A stretch of 64,000 bases of DNA from positions 83,280 through 147,279 of the forward strand of contig NZ_KB714610.1 in the NCBI RefSeq assembly GCF_000349565.1. The letters run 5' to 3'. A program made the position numbers and the translations under genes. This document shows, in pieces, positions 25,221-31,992 of the stretch (positions within the stretch are counted from its first letter, which is position 1; every line of letters begins with the position of its first letter). The notes under the pieces are model-generated. The model ran no database searches. It saw only the letters and a list, made by a program, of their open reading frames with translations, and was not told the DNA's origin. This stretch comes from Curtobacterium flaccumfaciens UCD-AKU (GTDB taxonomy: Bacteria > Actinomycetota > Actinomycetes > Actinomycetales > Microbacteriaceae).

Positions 25221-25245
25221 ATGTGACGAATGTGACGAACGTTAC
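25221..25245 (+). promoter_or_regulatory. Direct repeats upstream of the LysM hydrolase
   Basis: ATGTGACGA occurs twice in tandem with a 9-bp step (25221-25238) and is followed by ACGTTAC, an inverted version of the GTGAC core. This lies in the 172-bp divergent region between the LysM gene and the Rv2175c homologue. Spaced GTRAC-type direct repeats are typical of two-component response regulators such as MtrA, which controls wall hydrolases in actinobacteria; that link is inference. Confidence 0.3.
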
Positions 25246-25282
25246 CGATTCACTCCGGCGGTCACTCTGGCACCATGGGCGT

Positions 25283-25639
25283 GTGAGTGCCGCACCCGCC
25301 GACGACCTGACCCTCTCCGAACGCTGGCTGACCGTCCCCGAGCTCGTGGACATGTTCAGCACGAGCCCCGGACGGATCCACCGACTCTTCGAGCAGAAGA
25401 CCCTCCTCGCCGCCCGTGTCGGCGGTGTGCTGCGGGTGCCGGTCGAGTTCCTCGAGGACGGCGAGCCGATGCCCGAACTCCGCGGCACGCTCATCGTGCT
25501 CGGCGACAACGGCTTCACCGACGACGAGGCGGTGCGCTGGATGCTCACCGTCGACGACGCGATGGGCACCACGCCGATCGCGGCGCTGCGCGCCGGTCGC
25601 AAGGCCGAGGTGCGTCGCGTCGCCCAGTCGCTGCTCTAG
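25283..25639 (+). CDS. Rv2175c-family DNA-binding protein
   Basis: This 118-residue protein (GTG 25283) contains a winged-helix/HTH segment (ERWLTVPELVDMFSTSPGRIHRLFEQKTLLAARVGGVLRVP, about 16-55) and a small C-terminal helical part (FTDDEAVRWMLTVDDAMG). It aligns in style with Rv2175c, a DNA-binding protein phosphorylated by PknL in M. tuberculosis. The kinase gene is close by here too, although on the opposite strand. The frame extends upstream to 25163, but those codons cover the divergent promoter region and look non-coding. A perfect 42-nt palindrome follows the stop. Confidence 0.88.
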   Translation: MSAAPADDLTLSERWLTVPELVDMFSTSPGRIHRLFEQKTLLAARVGGVLRVPVEFLEDGEPMPELRGTLIVLGDNGFTDDEAVRWMLTVDDAMGTTPIAALRAGRKAEVRRVAQSLL

Positions 25640-25652
25640 ACGCGTTCCGGTC

Positions 25653-25694
25653 GGACAGGAGGCCCGGTGCCAGCTGGCACCGGGCCTCCTGTCC
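25653..25694. terminator. Perfect 42-nt palindrome between convergent genes
   Basis: Positions 25653-25673 and 25674-25694 are exact reverse complements (core GGACAGGAGGCCCGGTGCC). It separates the Rv2175c homologue from the convergent polyprenyl synthase gene and should terminate from both sides. It is a GGAGGCCCG-family member with a nearly loop-less stem, so it could also form a DNA cruciform. Confidence 0.8.
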
Positions 25695-25772
25695 GCCCCG
25701 CATGTGCGACGCGCCAGCGGCGCGCGGCGCCAGCGCCGGGCGAGCCTGCGAGGCCGGTGGATCGAGAGGTGT

Positions 25773-26891
25773 CTAGGACGACCGGCGGCTGACCGTGTCG
25801 GCCAGCGACGCGAGCTGTTCGCGTGCCGACGGCGTCAGCGGCGACGCGTCGAGCGCCGCCTTGGCGCGCTGCACGTGCCGATCGATCGACCGTTCCACGG
25901 CGGCCACGGCGCCGGACTCGGTGAGGGTCGCCCGGAGCATCCGCACCTGCTCCTCGTCGAGGTCCGGGTCGCCGAGGAGCTCGTCCAGGAGCTGCCGCGG
26001 GCCACTCGCCAGGGTCTTGCGCGCAGAGGCGATGAGGACGGTGCGCTTGCCCTCGCGCAGGTCGTCGCCCGCGGGCTTGCCGGTGACCTCGGGGTCACCG
26101 AACACGCCGAGCATGTCGTCGCGCAGCTGGTAGGCCACGCCGAGGGGGAGTCCGAAGGCGCGGAGGCCCTCGAGCTGGGAGTCACTCGCGCCGGCGACCA
26201 GGGCACCGATGACCAGGGGTGCCTCGATCGAGTACTTCGCCGACTTGAAGACGATGACGCGCTGGGCGCGGAGCAGGTGCTCGGACTCGTCGATGACGGG
26301 CCAGGCGGTCTCCTCGTGCACGTCGAGGTACTGCCCCGCCGTGACGTCGAGGCGCATCGCGTGGAACTCCTGGCGGACGATGCGGGCCCGCACCGGGTCG
26401 AGGAGCGCGAGGCCCTCGTCGAACACGGAGTCGCTCAGCGAGAGCAGCAGGTCGCCGAGGAGCAGCGCCGAGTTCGTGCCGTACTGCCCGCGGTCGCCGA
26501 CGAAACCGGACTCCTCGTGCAGGGACTCGAAGCGGCGGTGCGCGGCCGGACGCCCACGACGGGTGTCCGAGCGGTCCATGATGTCGTCGTGCACCAGGGC
26601 GGCGGCGTGGAAGACCTCGAGCGCGGCGGCGACCGTGACGATCGCTTCGGCGGTGGTCTGCCGGGACCCCTCGGCCAGCGGGTCGAACGAACCGGAACGG
26701 CCCGCCACCGACTGCCATCCCCAGTAGCAGAACAGGGCCCGGAAGCGCTTGCCGCCGGACAACAGGTCTCGGGCGTACCGGTCGAACGGCGCGAGGTCGG
26801 GGCTGATCGCGAGGAGCCGCTCACGCTGCTCGTCGAGTGCCCGGTCGATACGCGCCGATACGAGGTCCACTAATCGCGTACTCTCAGCCAC
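25773..26891 (-). CDS. idsA: Polyprenyl (geranylgeranyl-type) diphosphate synthase
   Basis: The GTG at 26891, preceded by TAGGGATC, gives 372 residues. Trans-prenyltransferase motifs are present: GGKRFRALFCYWGW near the N terminus, the first Asp-rich motif HDDIMDRSDTRRG, and the second LRDDMLGVFGDPEVTG followed by DDLREGKRT. It condenses isopentenyl diphosphate with allylic diphosphates to make C15-C20 (or longer) prenyl diphosphates for menaquinone, carotenoid or bactoprenol pathways. The exact chain length cannot be read from the sequence with confidence. It corresponds to idsA2 (Rv2173). It is divergent from the DUF3040 gene, with 96 bp between. Confidence 0.92.
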   Translation of the reverse strand: MAESTRLVDLVSARIDRALDEQRERLLAISPDLAPFDRYARDLLSGGKRFRALFCYWGWQSVAGRSGSFDPLAEGSRQTTAEAIVTVAAALEVFHAAALVHDDIMDRSDTRRGRPAAHRRFESLHEESGFVGDRGQYGTNSALLLGDLLLSLSDSVFDEGLALLDPVRARIVRQEFHAMRLDVTAGQYLDVHEETAWPVIDESEHLLRAQRVIVFKSAKYSIEAPLVIGALVAGASDSQLEGLRAFGLPLGVAYQLRDDMLGVFGDPEVTGKPAGDDLREGKRTVLIASARKTLASGPRQLLDELLGDPDLDEEQVRMLRATLTESGAVAAVERSIDRHVQRAKAALDASPLTPSAREQLASLADTVSRRSS

Positions 26892-26987
26892 GATCCCTAC
26901 CCTAGTGGAGTGGTCGAGGCATAGAATCGGTCCACCCAACCCGCGTTTTTCAACCCCGCGTCGATCCCAGGAACAGAGGGAACCAAG

Positions 26988-27392
26988 ATGCCGCTCTCGG
27001 AACAGGAGCAGCGCCTTCTCGAAGAGATGGAGCGCAGCCTCTACCAGAACGATTCCGATTTCGTGGCTCGTGTCACACGTCGACAGGGTCGTCCGACGTA
27101 CACAGCCATCACCCTCGGGGTCCTCGGCGCACTCGCCGGGATCGCCGTCGTCATCGTCGGCCTGGTCATCAAGGCGCCGCTGCTGGGCATCCTCGGCTTC
27201 GTCGTGATGCTCGCCGGTGTCCTGTTCGCGCTGCGCCCGGGCATGCGTGCCCCGAAGGCGAAGCCCGCTCGGCCGGGCAAGCCCGCATCCGGTGGGTCGG
27301 CGCGTCCGTCTGCCAGTGGTGGTGGTGGTGGCGGGTCCTTCATGGACCGCATGAACGACCGCTGGGACAAGCGGAACGACCAGGGTCAGTAG
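26988..27392 (+). CDS. DUF3040 membrane protein
   Basis: This 134-residue protein matches the actinobacterial DUF3040 family (Rv2169c type). It has the conserved N terminus MPLSEQEQRLLEEMERSLY, two adjacent transmembrane helices (about 45-65 and 68-85) and a Pro/Gly/Lys-rich C-terminal tail with a poly-Gly stretch. Its function is unknown. Its position just upstream of mraZ is conserved across actinobacteria, hinting at a role in envelope growth. AGAGGGAACC precedes the ATG. An intrinsic terminator follows 40 nt after the stop, so it is insulated from the dcw cluster. Confidence 0.93.
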   Translation: MPLSEQEQRLLEEMERSLYQNDSDFVARVTRRQGRPTYTAITLGVLGALAGIAVVIVGLVIKAPLLGILGFVVMLAGVLFALRPGMRAPKAKPARPGKPASGGSARPSASGGGGGGSFMDRMNDRWDKRNDQGQ

Positions 27393-27431
27393 CTGACCGG
27401 AGCCGGTCGGGCTCCCTCCACACTCCTCCAC

Positions 27432-27456
27432 GGGGTCGGCCTTCGGGCCGGCCCCG
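27432..27456 (+). terminator. Intrinsic terminator after DUF3040
   Basis: GGGGTCGGCC, a TTCG loop and GGCCGGCCCC form a GC-rich stem (one G-U wobble) followed by GTTTCG. It is the most classic rho-independent terminator in the window. Confidence 0.75.
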
Positions 27457-27594
27457 TTTCGTGTTCCCGGGGGCGGGCGGGTTCGGGCGGGTTCGGGCCG
27501 GGGCCGGGGCCGCGGGGCGGAGCCGGAGCCGCGGGGTGTGCGCGCGGGGTGTGCGCGCGAGTGGTCACGACAGGCCGGGCGGAGGTCGCCGGGG

Positions 27595-27641
27595 GGTCAC
27601 GAACTGTCGGCTGGGGCCCGCGCGAACGACAGTTCGTGACC
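27595..27641. repeat. Perfect copy of the 47-nt palindromic element
   Basis: GGTCACGAACTGTCG (27595-27609) and CGACAGTTCGTGACC (27627-27641) are exact reverse complements with a 17-nt loop. The element has the same 47-nt size and arms as the five copies at 10097-10868. A direct half-site (GGTCACGACAGGCC) starts 32 nt upstream at 27563, reproducing the array layout. The 569-bp DUF3040-mraZ gap (27393-27961) contains this element, G/C-rich low-complexity repeats (27470-27560), the MraZ boxes and a hairpin, and no gene. Confidence 0.9.
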
Positions 27642-27736
27642 ACTCGGCGGCGCGGCGGCGGCGCGTCGTGACCATGCGCTGACCGGCGGCCGGGCGTGGT
27701 GGAGCCGACCGTGCGACCGCGGCGCGCCCCGACGTG

Positions 27737-27771
27737 CTCCACCGGCTGCGAAAGTCCTCCACTTTCCTCCA
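27737..27771 (-). promoter_or_regulatory. Upstream, inverted MraZ-type operator (three TGGAG boxes)
   Basis: On the minus strand TGGAG occurs at 27771-27767, 27761-27757 and 27741-27737, i.e. offsets 0, 10 and 30 bp. These are the same offsets as the operator before mraZ, and the flanks are similar (GTGGAGGAAAGTGGAGG versus GTGGAGTAAAGTGGGG). It points away from mraZ. It could be a second MraZ site that loops with the promoter or controls a leftward transcript. Confidence 0.5.
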
Positions 27772-27786
27772 CGCCCGCTCCTGCCG

Positions 27787-27813
27787 CCCGGATCCGCATG
27801 GATCCGGGCTTTT
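27787..27813 (+). terminator. Hairpin with T-run between the two MraZ operators
   Basis: CCCGGATCC, loop GCAT, GGATCCGGG, then CTTTT: a perfect 9-bp stem with a U-tract in the rightward direction. It would stop read-through from upstream before the mraZ promoter, or act as an attenuator if a promoter lies further upstream. Confidence 0.6.
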
Positions 27814-27909
27814 CGGGCTGCATCTGCGGGATGCATTCCTGGGCGCATGCCCCCAGTAGGGGTGTCGAGGGCCGAAAAGGGTGCGGAATCCTGGTCCGGG
27901 GGAGGGGAG

Positions 27910-27944
27910 TGGAGTAAAGTGGGGCTTGCAACGGTCCGGTGGAG
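27910..27944 (+). promoter_or_regulatory. MraZ operator and mraZ promoter
   Basis: TGGAG (27910), TGGGG (27920) and TGGAG (27940) are spaced 10 and 20 bp, the repeat architecture recognised by MraZ at its own promoter. TAAAGT at 27915-27920 is a plausible -10 between the first two boxes. Binding would block transcription of the whole division cluster. Confidence 0.7.
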
Positions 27945-27961
27945 CGGAGGGGAGGCCCGAC

Positions 27962-28393
27962 GTGCTGCTCGGTACTCATGCCCCGAAGCTCGACGAGAAG
28001 GGTCGCGTGATCCTCCCCGCCAAGTTCCGGGACGAACTGTCCGGCGGGCTCGTCATGACCCGCGGCCAGGAACGCTGCGTCGTGGTCTTCAGCGCCCGGA
28101 CGTTCGAGGAACTCCACGAGCGCATCCGGACCGCTCCGATGACGTCGAAGCGCACCCGGGACTACATGCGCCTGTTCCTCTCGGGGGCCAGCGCGGAACA
28201 GCCCGACAAGCAGAACCGCGTGACGATCCCGCAGAACCTCCGCGAGTACGCGGGGCTCGAGCGGGACCTCACGGTCATCGGCAGCGGTGACCGTGCCGAG
28301 ATCTGGTCCACCCCCGCGTGGGAGGCCTACTACGCCGAAGCCGAAGAGGCATTCGCCGACAACGACGAGGAGGTGATCCCGGGGATCTTCTGA
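27962..28393 (+). CDS. mraZ: Transcriptional regulator MraZ
   Basis: The GTG at 27962, after GGAGGGGAGG, gives 143 residues with two SpoVT/AbrB-like halves. The first ([25 protein letters not shown], about 2-55) and the second ([22 protein letters not shown], about 78-125) are typical. MraZ forms a ring-shaped oligomer that binds TGGRG repeats upstream of its own gene and tunes the dcw cluster. The boxes at 27910-27944 support autoregulation. The frame is open upstream to 27881, but that would cover the operator. A 106-bp gap to rsmH contains short hairpins. Confidence 0.96.
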   Translation: MLLGTHAPKLDEKGRVILPAKFRDELSGGLVMTRGQERCVVVFSARTFEELHERIRTAPMTSKRTRDYMRLFLSGASAEQPDKQNRVTIPQNLREYAGLERDLTVIGSGDRAEIWSTPAWEAYYAEAEEAFADNDEEVIPGIF

Positions 28394-28433
28394 TCCGCGG
28401 ATCGGGACTCCCAGCCGTGAAGCCCTGACATCA

Positions 28434-28449
28434 CTTCCCCGGTGTCAGG
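28434..28449 (+). other. Small hairpin in the mraZ-rsmH spacer
   Basis: CCTGACA (28434-28440) pairs with TGTCAGG (28443-28449 and overlapping loop sequence); a nearby GATCCGCGGATC palindrome lies at 28392-28403, right at the mraZ stop. The spacer is 106 bp. The stem is weak and no T-run follows, so I regard it as a possible processing or attenuation site only. Confidence 0.2.
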
Positions 28450-28499
28450 TCGCATGGATGGGGATCCGGACCCACGGCCCAGGAGACGAGGGGCTGCAC

Positions 28500-29465
28500 A
28501 TGGCCGACAACGACAACGAGACGCCACGCTTCCCGCACACGCCGGTGATGCTCCAGCGCATCGTCGACCTCTTCACGCCGACGCTCGAGGGCCCGGGCAA
28601 GGTCGTCGTCGACGCCACGCTCGGCATGGGTGGTCACTCCGAGGGCCTGCTCGAGCGGTTCCCGGAGCTCACGCTCATCGGACTCGACCGCGACACCGAC
28701 GCCCTCGGCATCGCGGGGGACCGTCTGTCCCGCTTCGGTGACCGCGTCCGGCTCGTGCACACCGTGTACGACGGCATCGTCGACGCCATCCAGGGCGAGG
28801 GCTTCACGAAGGTCGACGGCGTGCTGTTCGACCTCGGTGTGAGTTCGCTGCAGCTCGACCGGGCCGAGCGCGGGTTCGCGTACAGCCAGGACGCCCCGCT
28901 CGACATGCGGATGGACCGGACCGAGGGGCAGACCGCCGCCGACGTCCTGGCCACCTACGACGAGGGCGAACTGCGTCGCATCTTCCAGCGCTACGGCGAG
29001 GAGAAGCTCGCCGGCCGCTACGCACGAGCCATCGTGGAGCGGCGGGCGACGAAGCCGTTCGAGATGTCCGGCGACCTGGTCCAGGTGCTGCACGACGCGA
29101 CCCCGGTCGCCGTCCAGCGCCAGGGGCACCCGGCCAAGCGCGTCTTCCAGGCGCTCCGCATCGAGGTGAACGCCGAACTGAGCGTGCTCGAGCGGGCGAT
29201 CCCGGCGGCCCTCGACGCCATCGCGGTCGGTGGCCGCATCGTCGTCGAGTCCTACCAGTCCCTCGAGGACCGAATCGTCAAGCGGGCCCTGGTGGAGCGC
29301 ACGAAGTCGAGCGCCCCCGCCGACCTGCCGGTGGAGCTGCCCGAGCACGCCCCCACCTTCTCCCTGATCGTCAAGGGCGCTGAGCTGGCCGACGAGGCCG
29401 AACGCGCCGCCAACCCCCGAGCAACCCCCGTGCGACTGCGCGCGGCCGAGCGGATCCGGAACTGA
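28500..29465 (+). CDS. rsmH: 16S rRNA (cytosine-1402-N4)-methyltransferase RsmH
   Basis: The ATG at 28500 gives 321 residues. Family motifs include FPHTPVMLQRIVDLF at the N terminus, the SAM-binding VDATLGMGGHSEGLLERFP, GLDRDTDAL, the VLFDLGVSSLQLD block, and the C-terminal VESYQSLEDRIVKR. It methylates N4 of C1402 in 16S rRNA in the ribosomal P site. It lies second in the dcw cluster as usual. An upstream in-frame start at 28458 is less likely because the conserved region begins at PRFPHTPVM and GAGGGG precedes 28500. It is 1 bp from ftsL. Confidence 0.96.
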   Translation: MADNDNETPRFPHTPVMLQRIVDLFTPTLEGPGKVVVDATLGMGGHSEGLLERFPELTLIGLDRDTDALGIAGDRLSRFGDRVRLVHTVYDGIVDAIQGEGFTKVDGVLFDLGVSSLQLDRAERGFAYSQDAPLDMRMDRTEGQTAADVLATYDEGELRRIFQRYGEEKLAGRYARAIVERRATKPFEMSGDLVQVLHDATPVAVQRQGHPAKRVFQALRIEVNAELSVLERAIPAALDAIAVGGRIVVESYQSLEDRIVKRALVERTKSSAPADLPVELPEHAPTFSLIVKGAELADEAERAANPRATPVRLRAAERIRN

Positions 29466-29466
29466 C

Positions 29467-30159
29467 ATGAGCACGAACCTCGCACTCGTCGACCCTGCGG
29501 TCGTCCCGTCGCGGGCCCCGCGCCCCGACCGTCAGCACCGCCCCGAGCTGGTCGAGGTCACCCCCACCGCGGCCCAGCGCCGGGCCCGTCCCCGCATCGG
29601 GTACGCCGTCGTGGCCGTCGCCGCGCTCGGGATCCTGCTGCTGGCCCAGCTCGGCATCAGCATGGTGCTCAGCCAGGGCGCCTACACGCTCAACTCGCTG
29701 TCGACGGAGCAGACCAACCTGTCCCGCACGCAGCAGTCCCTGTCCGAGGAACTCCGGGTGCTGGACTCGCCGCAGAACCTGGCCCGCAACGCGCAGGCGC
29801 TCGGGATGATCGCGAACTCCACGCCGGTGTACCTGGACCCGAAGACCGGCCGGGTGTACGGCACGCCGACCCCGGCGAAGCCCGACGAGGCAACCGCGTC
29901 CACCGAGAACCAGGTGCCGAACTCCCTGCTGAACGACGTGCCGCTGGCCACCCAGCCGGGCGCCACGTCGACGAGCAAGGAGACGGGCAACACCGGCGAC
30001 CCCGCCGCAGGCAGTGCCGCCGCAGGCAGCACCGCCGCTGACACGTCCGCACCTGCCGCGTCTGAGAAGACCAGCGGCGCCAGCGCGTCGGACCAGGGGA
30101 CGGCGAAGTCGTCCGTAGAGTCCGACGCGAACCCGCTCCAGGCACCCTCCACCCGGTGA
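29467..30159 (+). CDS. ftsL: FtsL-like cell division protein (Rv2164c type)
   Basis: This 230-residue bitopic protein has a basic cytoplasmic N terminus (about 1-45), a single transmembrane helix (about 47-70, VVAVAALGILLLAQLGISMVL) and an extracellular leucine-zipper-like region (LNSLSTEQTNLSRTQQSLSEELRVLDSPQNLARNA split by heptads). A long Ala/Ser/Thr-rich tail of about 110 residues follows and is probably disordered. This layout and position between rsmH and pbpB identify it as the actinobacterial FtsL equivalent, which forms the FtsQLB divisome subcomplex. Typical FtsL is about 100-120 residues, so the tail is an extension. It starts 2 nt after the rsmH stop. Confidence 0.85.
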   Translation: MSTNLALVDPAVVPSRAPRPDRQHRPELVEVTPTAAQRRARPRIGYAVVAVAALGILLLAQLGISMVLSQGAYTLNSLSTEQTNLSRTQQSLSEELRVLDSPQNLARNAQALGMIANSTPVYLDPKTGRVYGTPTPAKPDEATASTENQVPNSLLNDVPLATQPGATSTSKETGNTGDPAAGSAAAGSTAADTSAPAASEKTSGASASDQGTAKSSVESDANPLQAPSTR

Positions 30160-30208
30160 CCGGCGGGTCCGCCGCACCCTCAGCACCGCCCGGGAAGGAC
30201 CGCACCGC

Positions 30209-31978
30209 GTGACGAAGACGATCCGCAACCGACGCCTGCGCTACAGCATCGTGATGCTCGCCGTGATCGCCCTGGTCGGGGTGTTCGTGGTCCGGCTCGT
30301 CGACATCCAGGTCGTCCAGGCATCGGTGCTGAACGAGGCGTCGGCCCAGAAGCGCAGCATCCCCGTGACGATCTACGGCACCCGTGGCGCGATCGTGGAC
30401 CGCAACGGCACCGAACTCGCCGACAGCGTGACCCGGTACAACATCACGACCTCGCCGCGCCTGGTCAAGCAGTTCAAGGGCAAGCTCGGCGGCACCCGCA
30501 TCAAGGACGTCAGCGTCAGCACCGCACTCGACGCCCTGGCGAAGGCCTCCGGCGGCGACGTCGCGACCATGCGGAAGAACATCGCCGCGAACCCGAAGTC
30601 CGACTTCGCGTACCTGATCAAGGGCCTCGACGTCCGGCACTACGAGGCCGTGGTCGACCTCGGCATCCCGTGGATCTACAAGGAGCAGCAGGCGTCGCGG
30701 GTCTACCCGACGGCTGCGACGACGGGCAACCTGACCGGGTTCATGGGGACCGACGGCGCCCAGGCCGGCCTGGAGTACGCCTACGACCAGTGCCTGGCCG
30801 GCACCAACGGCTCGGAGACCTACGAGCGTGGCGAGGACGGCGTCCAGCTGCCCGGCAGCACCGTGACCACGAAGAAGGCCAAGGACGGCGGCACGCTCGA
30901 GACGACGATCGACAGCGACCTGCAGTACATGGCGCAGCAGACCATCGCGTCCGCCGCCAAGACCCTGCAGGCGGAGTCCGCGACGGCCACCGTCACGAGC
31001 GTCAAGACGGGCGAGTTGCTGGCGGTCGCCGACTACCCGACCGTGGACCCGAACGACGTCGACGCCACGACCGACAAGGGTGCCTTCGGCTCCCGGGCCC
31101 TGACGGCGTCGTACGAGCCGGGTTCCACGATCAAGGCCGCGATCGCCGCCGCGCTGATCGACCAGGGCAAGTCGACTCCCACCGACCAGGCCGTCGTGCC
31201 GTACTCGCGCACGTTCCCCTGGGGCGGCACGATCCACGACTCGGAGTTCCACCCCACCGAGAACCTGACGCTGACCGGAATCCTGCAGAACTCGTCGAAC
31301 GTCGGCATCACCGAGCTCGGGGCACGGCTGACGGCCCAGCAGCGCTTCGACTACATGAAGAAGTTCGGGCTGTTCGAGCCGGAGACGGCCATCGACTACC
31401 CGGGCCAGCCCTCGATGGACTACGGCACGAGCCCGAACTGGGACCAGCAGACGAACATCAACTCGATGTTCGGCCAGGGCATCTCGACGACGGCCGTGCA
31501 GGTCGCGAGCGTGTTCCAGACGATCGCGAACGACGGCGTCCGGATCCCGCTGCACTTCGTCAAGGGCTGCACCACGGCCGACGGCAAGACGATCGACGCG
31601 CCCGACGTGCAGAAGCAGCGCGTCGTGTCCGCAGCCGCCGCCACGCAGGTCACCGACATGCTGCAGAGCGTCGTCACGGGCGGCACGCTGGTGGGCATGA
31701 AGCCGATCTCCGGCTACAACATCGCCGCGAAGACCGGCACCGCCGAGGTGGCCGAGGGGTCGCAGGGCTACGGCGGTCAGCGCATCACGTCGGTGGCCGG
31801 AATGGCACCCGCCGAAGACCCCCAGTATGTTGTCACGGTGACGTTCACGAAGCCGCAGACCAACAAGTGGTCCAGCGGAGCGGCTCCGGCGTTCCGCACA
31901 CTCATGTCCCAGGTGCTCGAGAAGTACCGAGTAGCCCCCTCCGCGTCCGAGGCGAAGCTCTACCCGTCCACGTGGTGA
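30209..31978 (+). CDS. pbpB: Class B penicillin-binding protein (FtsI/PbpB), septal transpeptidase
   Basis: This 589-residue bitopic PBP starts at GTG 30209 after GGGAAGGA. It has an N-terminal membrane anchor (about 10-32, YSIVMLAVIALVGVFVVRLV), a dimerisation/pedestal domain (about 50-240, with RGAIVDRNGTELADS) and a transpeptidase domain with active-site Ser306 in STIK, the SSN motif (LQNSSNVG) and KTG (AAKTGTAEV). It crosslinks septal peptidoglycan together with FtsW. There are no PASTA domains. It precedes murE by 14 bp and is likely transcribed with the rest of the cluster. Confidence 0.96.
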   Translation: MTKTIRNRRLRYSIVMLAVIALVGVFVVRLVDIQVVQASVLNEASAQKRSIPVTIYGTRGAIVDRNGTELADSVTRYNITTSPRLVKQFKGKLGGTRIKDVSVSTALDALAKASGGDVATMRKNIAANPKSDFAYLIKGLDVRHYEAVVDLGIPWIYKEQQASRVYPTAATTGNLTGFMGTDGAQAGLEYAYDQCLAGTNGSETYERGEDGVQLPGSTVTTKKAKDGGTLETTIDSDLQYMAQQTIASAAKTLQAESATATVTSVKTGELLAVADYPTVDPNDVDATTDKGAFGSRALTASYEPGSTIKAAIAAALIDQGKSTPTDQAVVPYSRTFPWGGTIHDSEFHPTENLTLTGILQNSSNVGITELGARLTAQQRFDYMKKFGLFEPETAIDYPGQPSMDYGTSPNWDQQTNINSMFGQGISTTAVQVASVFQTIANDGVRIPLHFVKGCTTADGKTIDAPDVQKQRVVSAAAATQVTDMLQSVVTGGTLVGMKPISGYNIAAKTGTAEVAEGSQGYGGQRITSVAGMAPAEDPQYVVTVTFTKPQTNKWSSGAAPAFRTLMSQVLEKYRVAPSASEAKLYPSTW

Positions 31979-31992
31979 GGAAGAAGGAACAC

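Noticed and set aside
27697..27790. Gene in the 569-bp DUF3040-mraZ gap
   Set aside because: Frames are short and low-complexity; operators, a palindrome and a hairpin explain the sequence.
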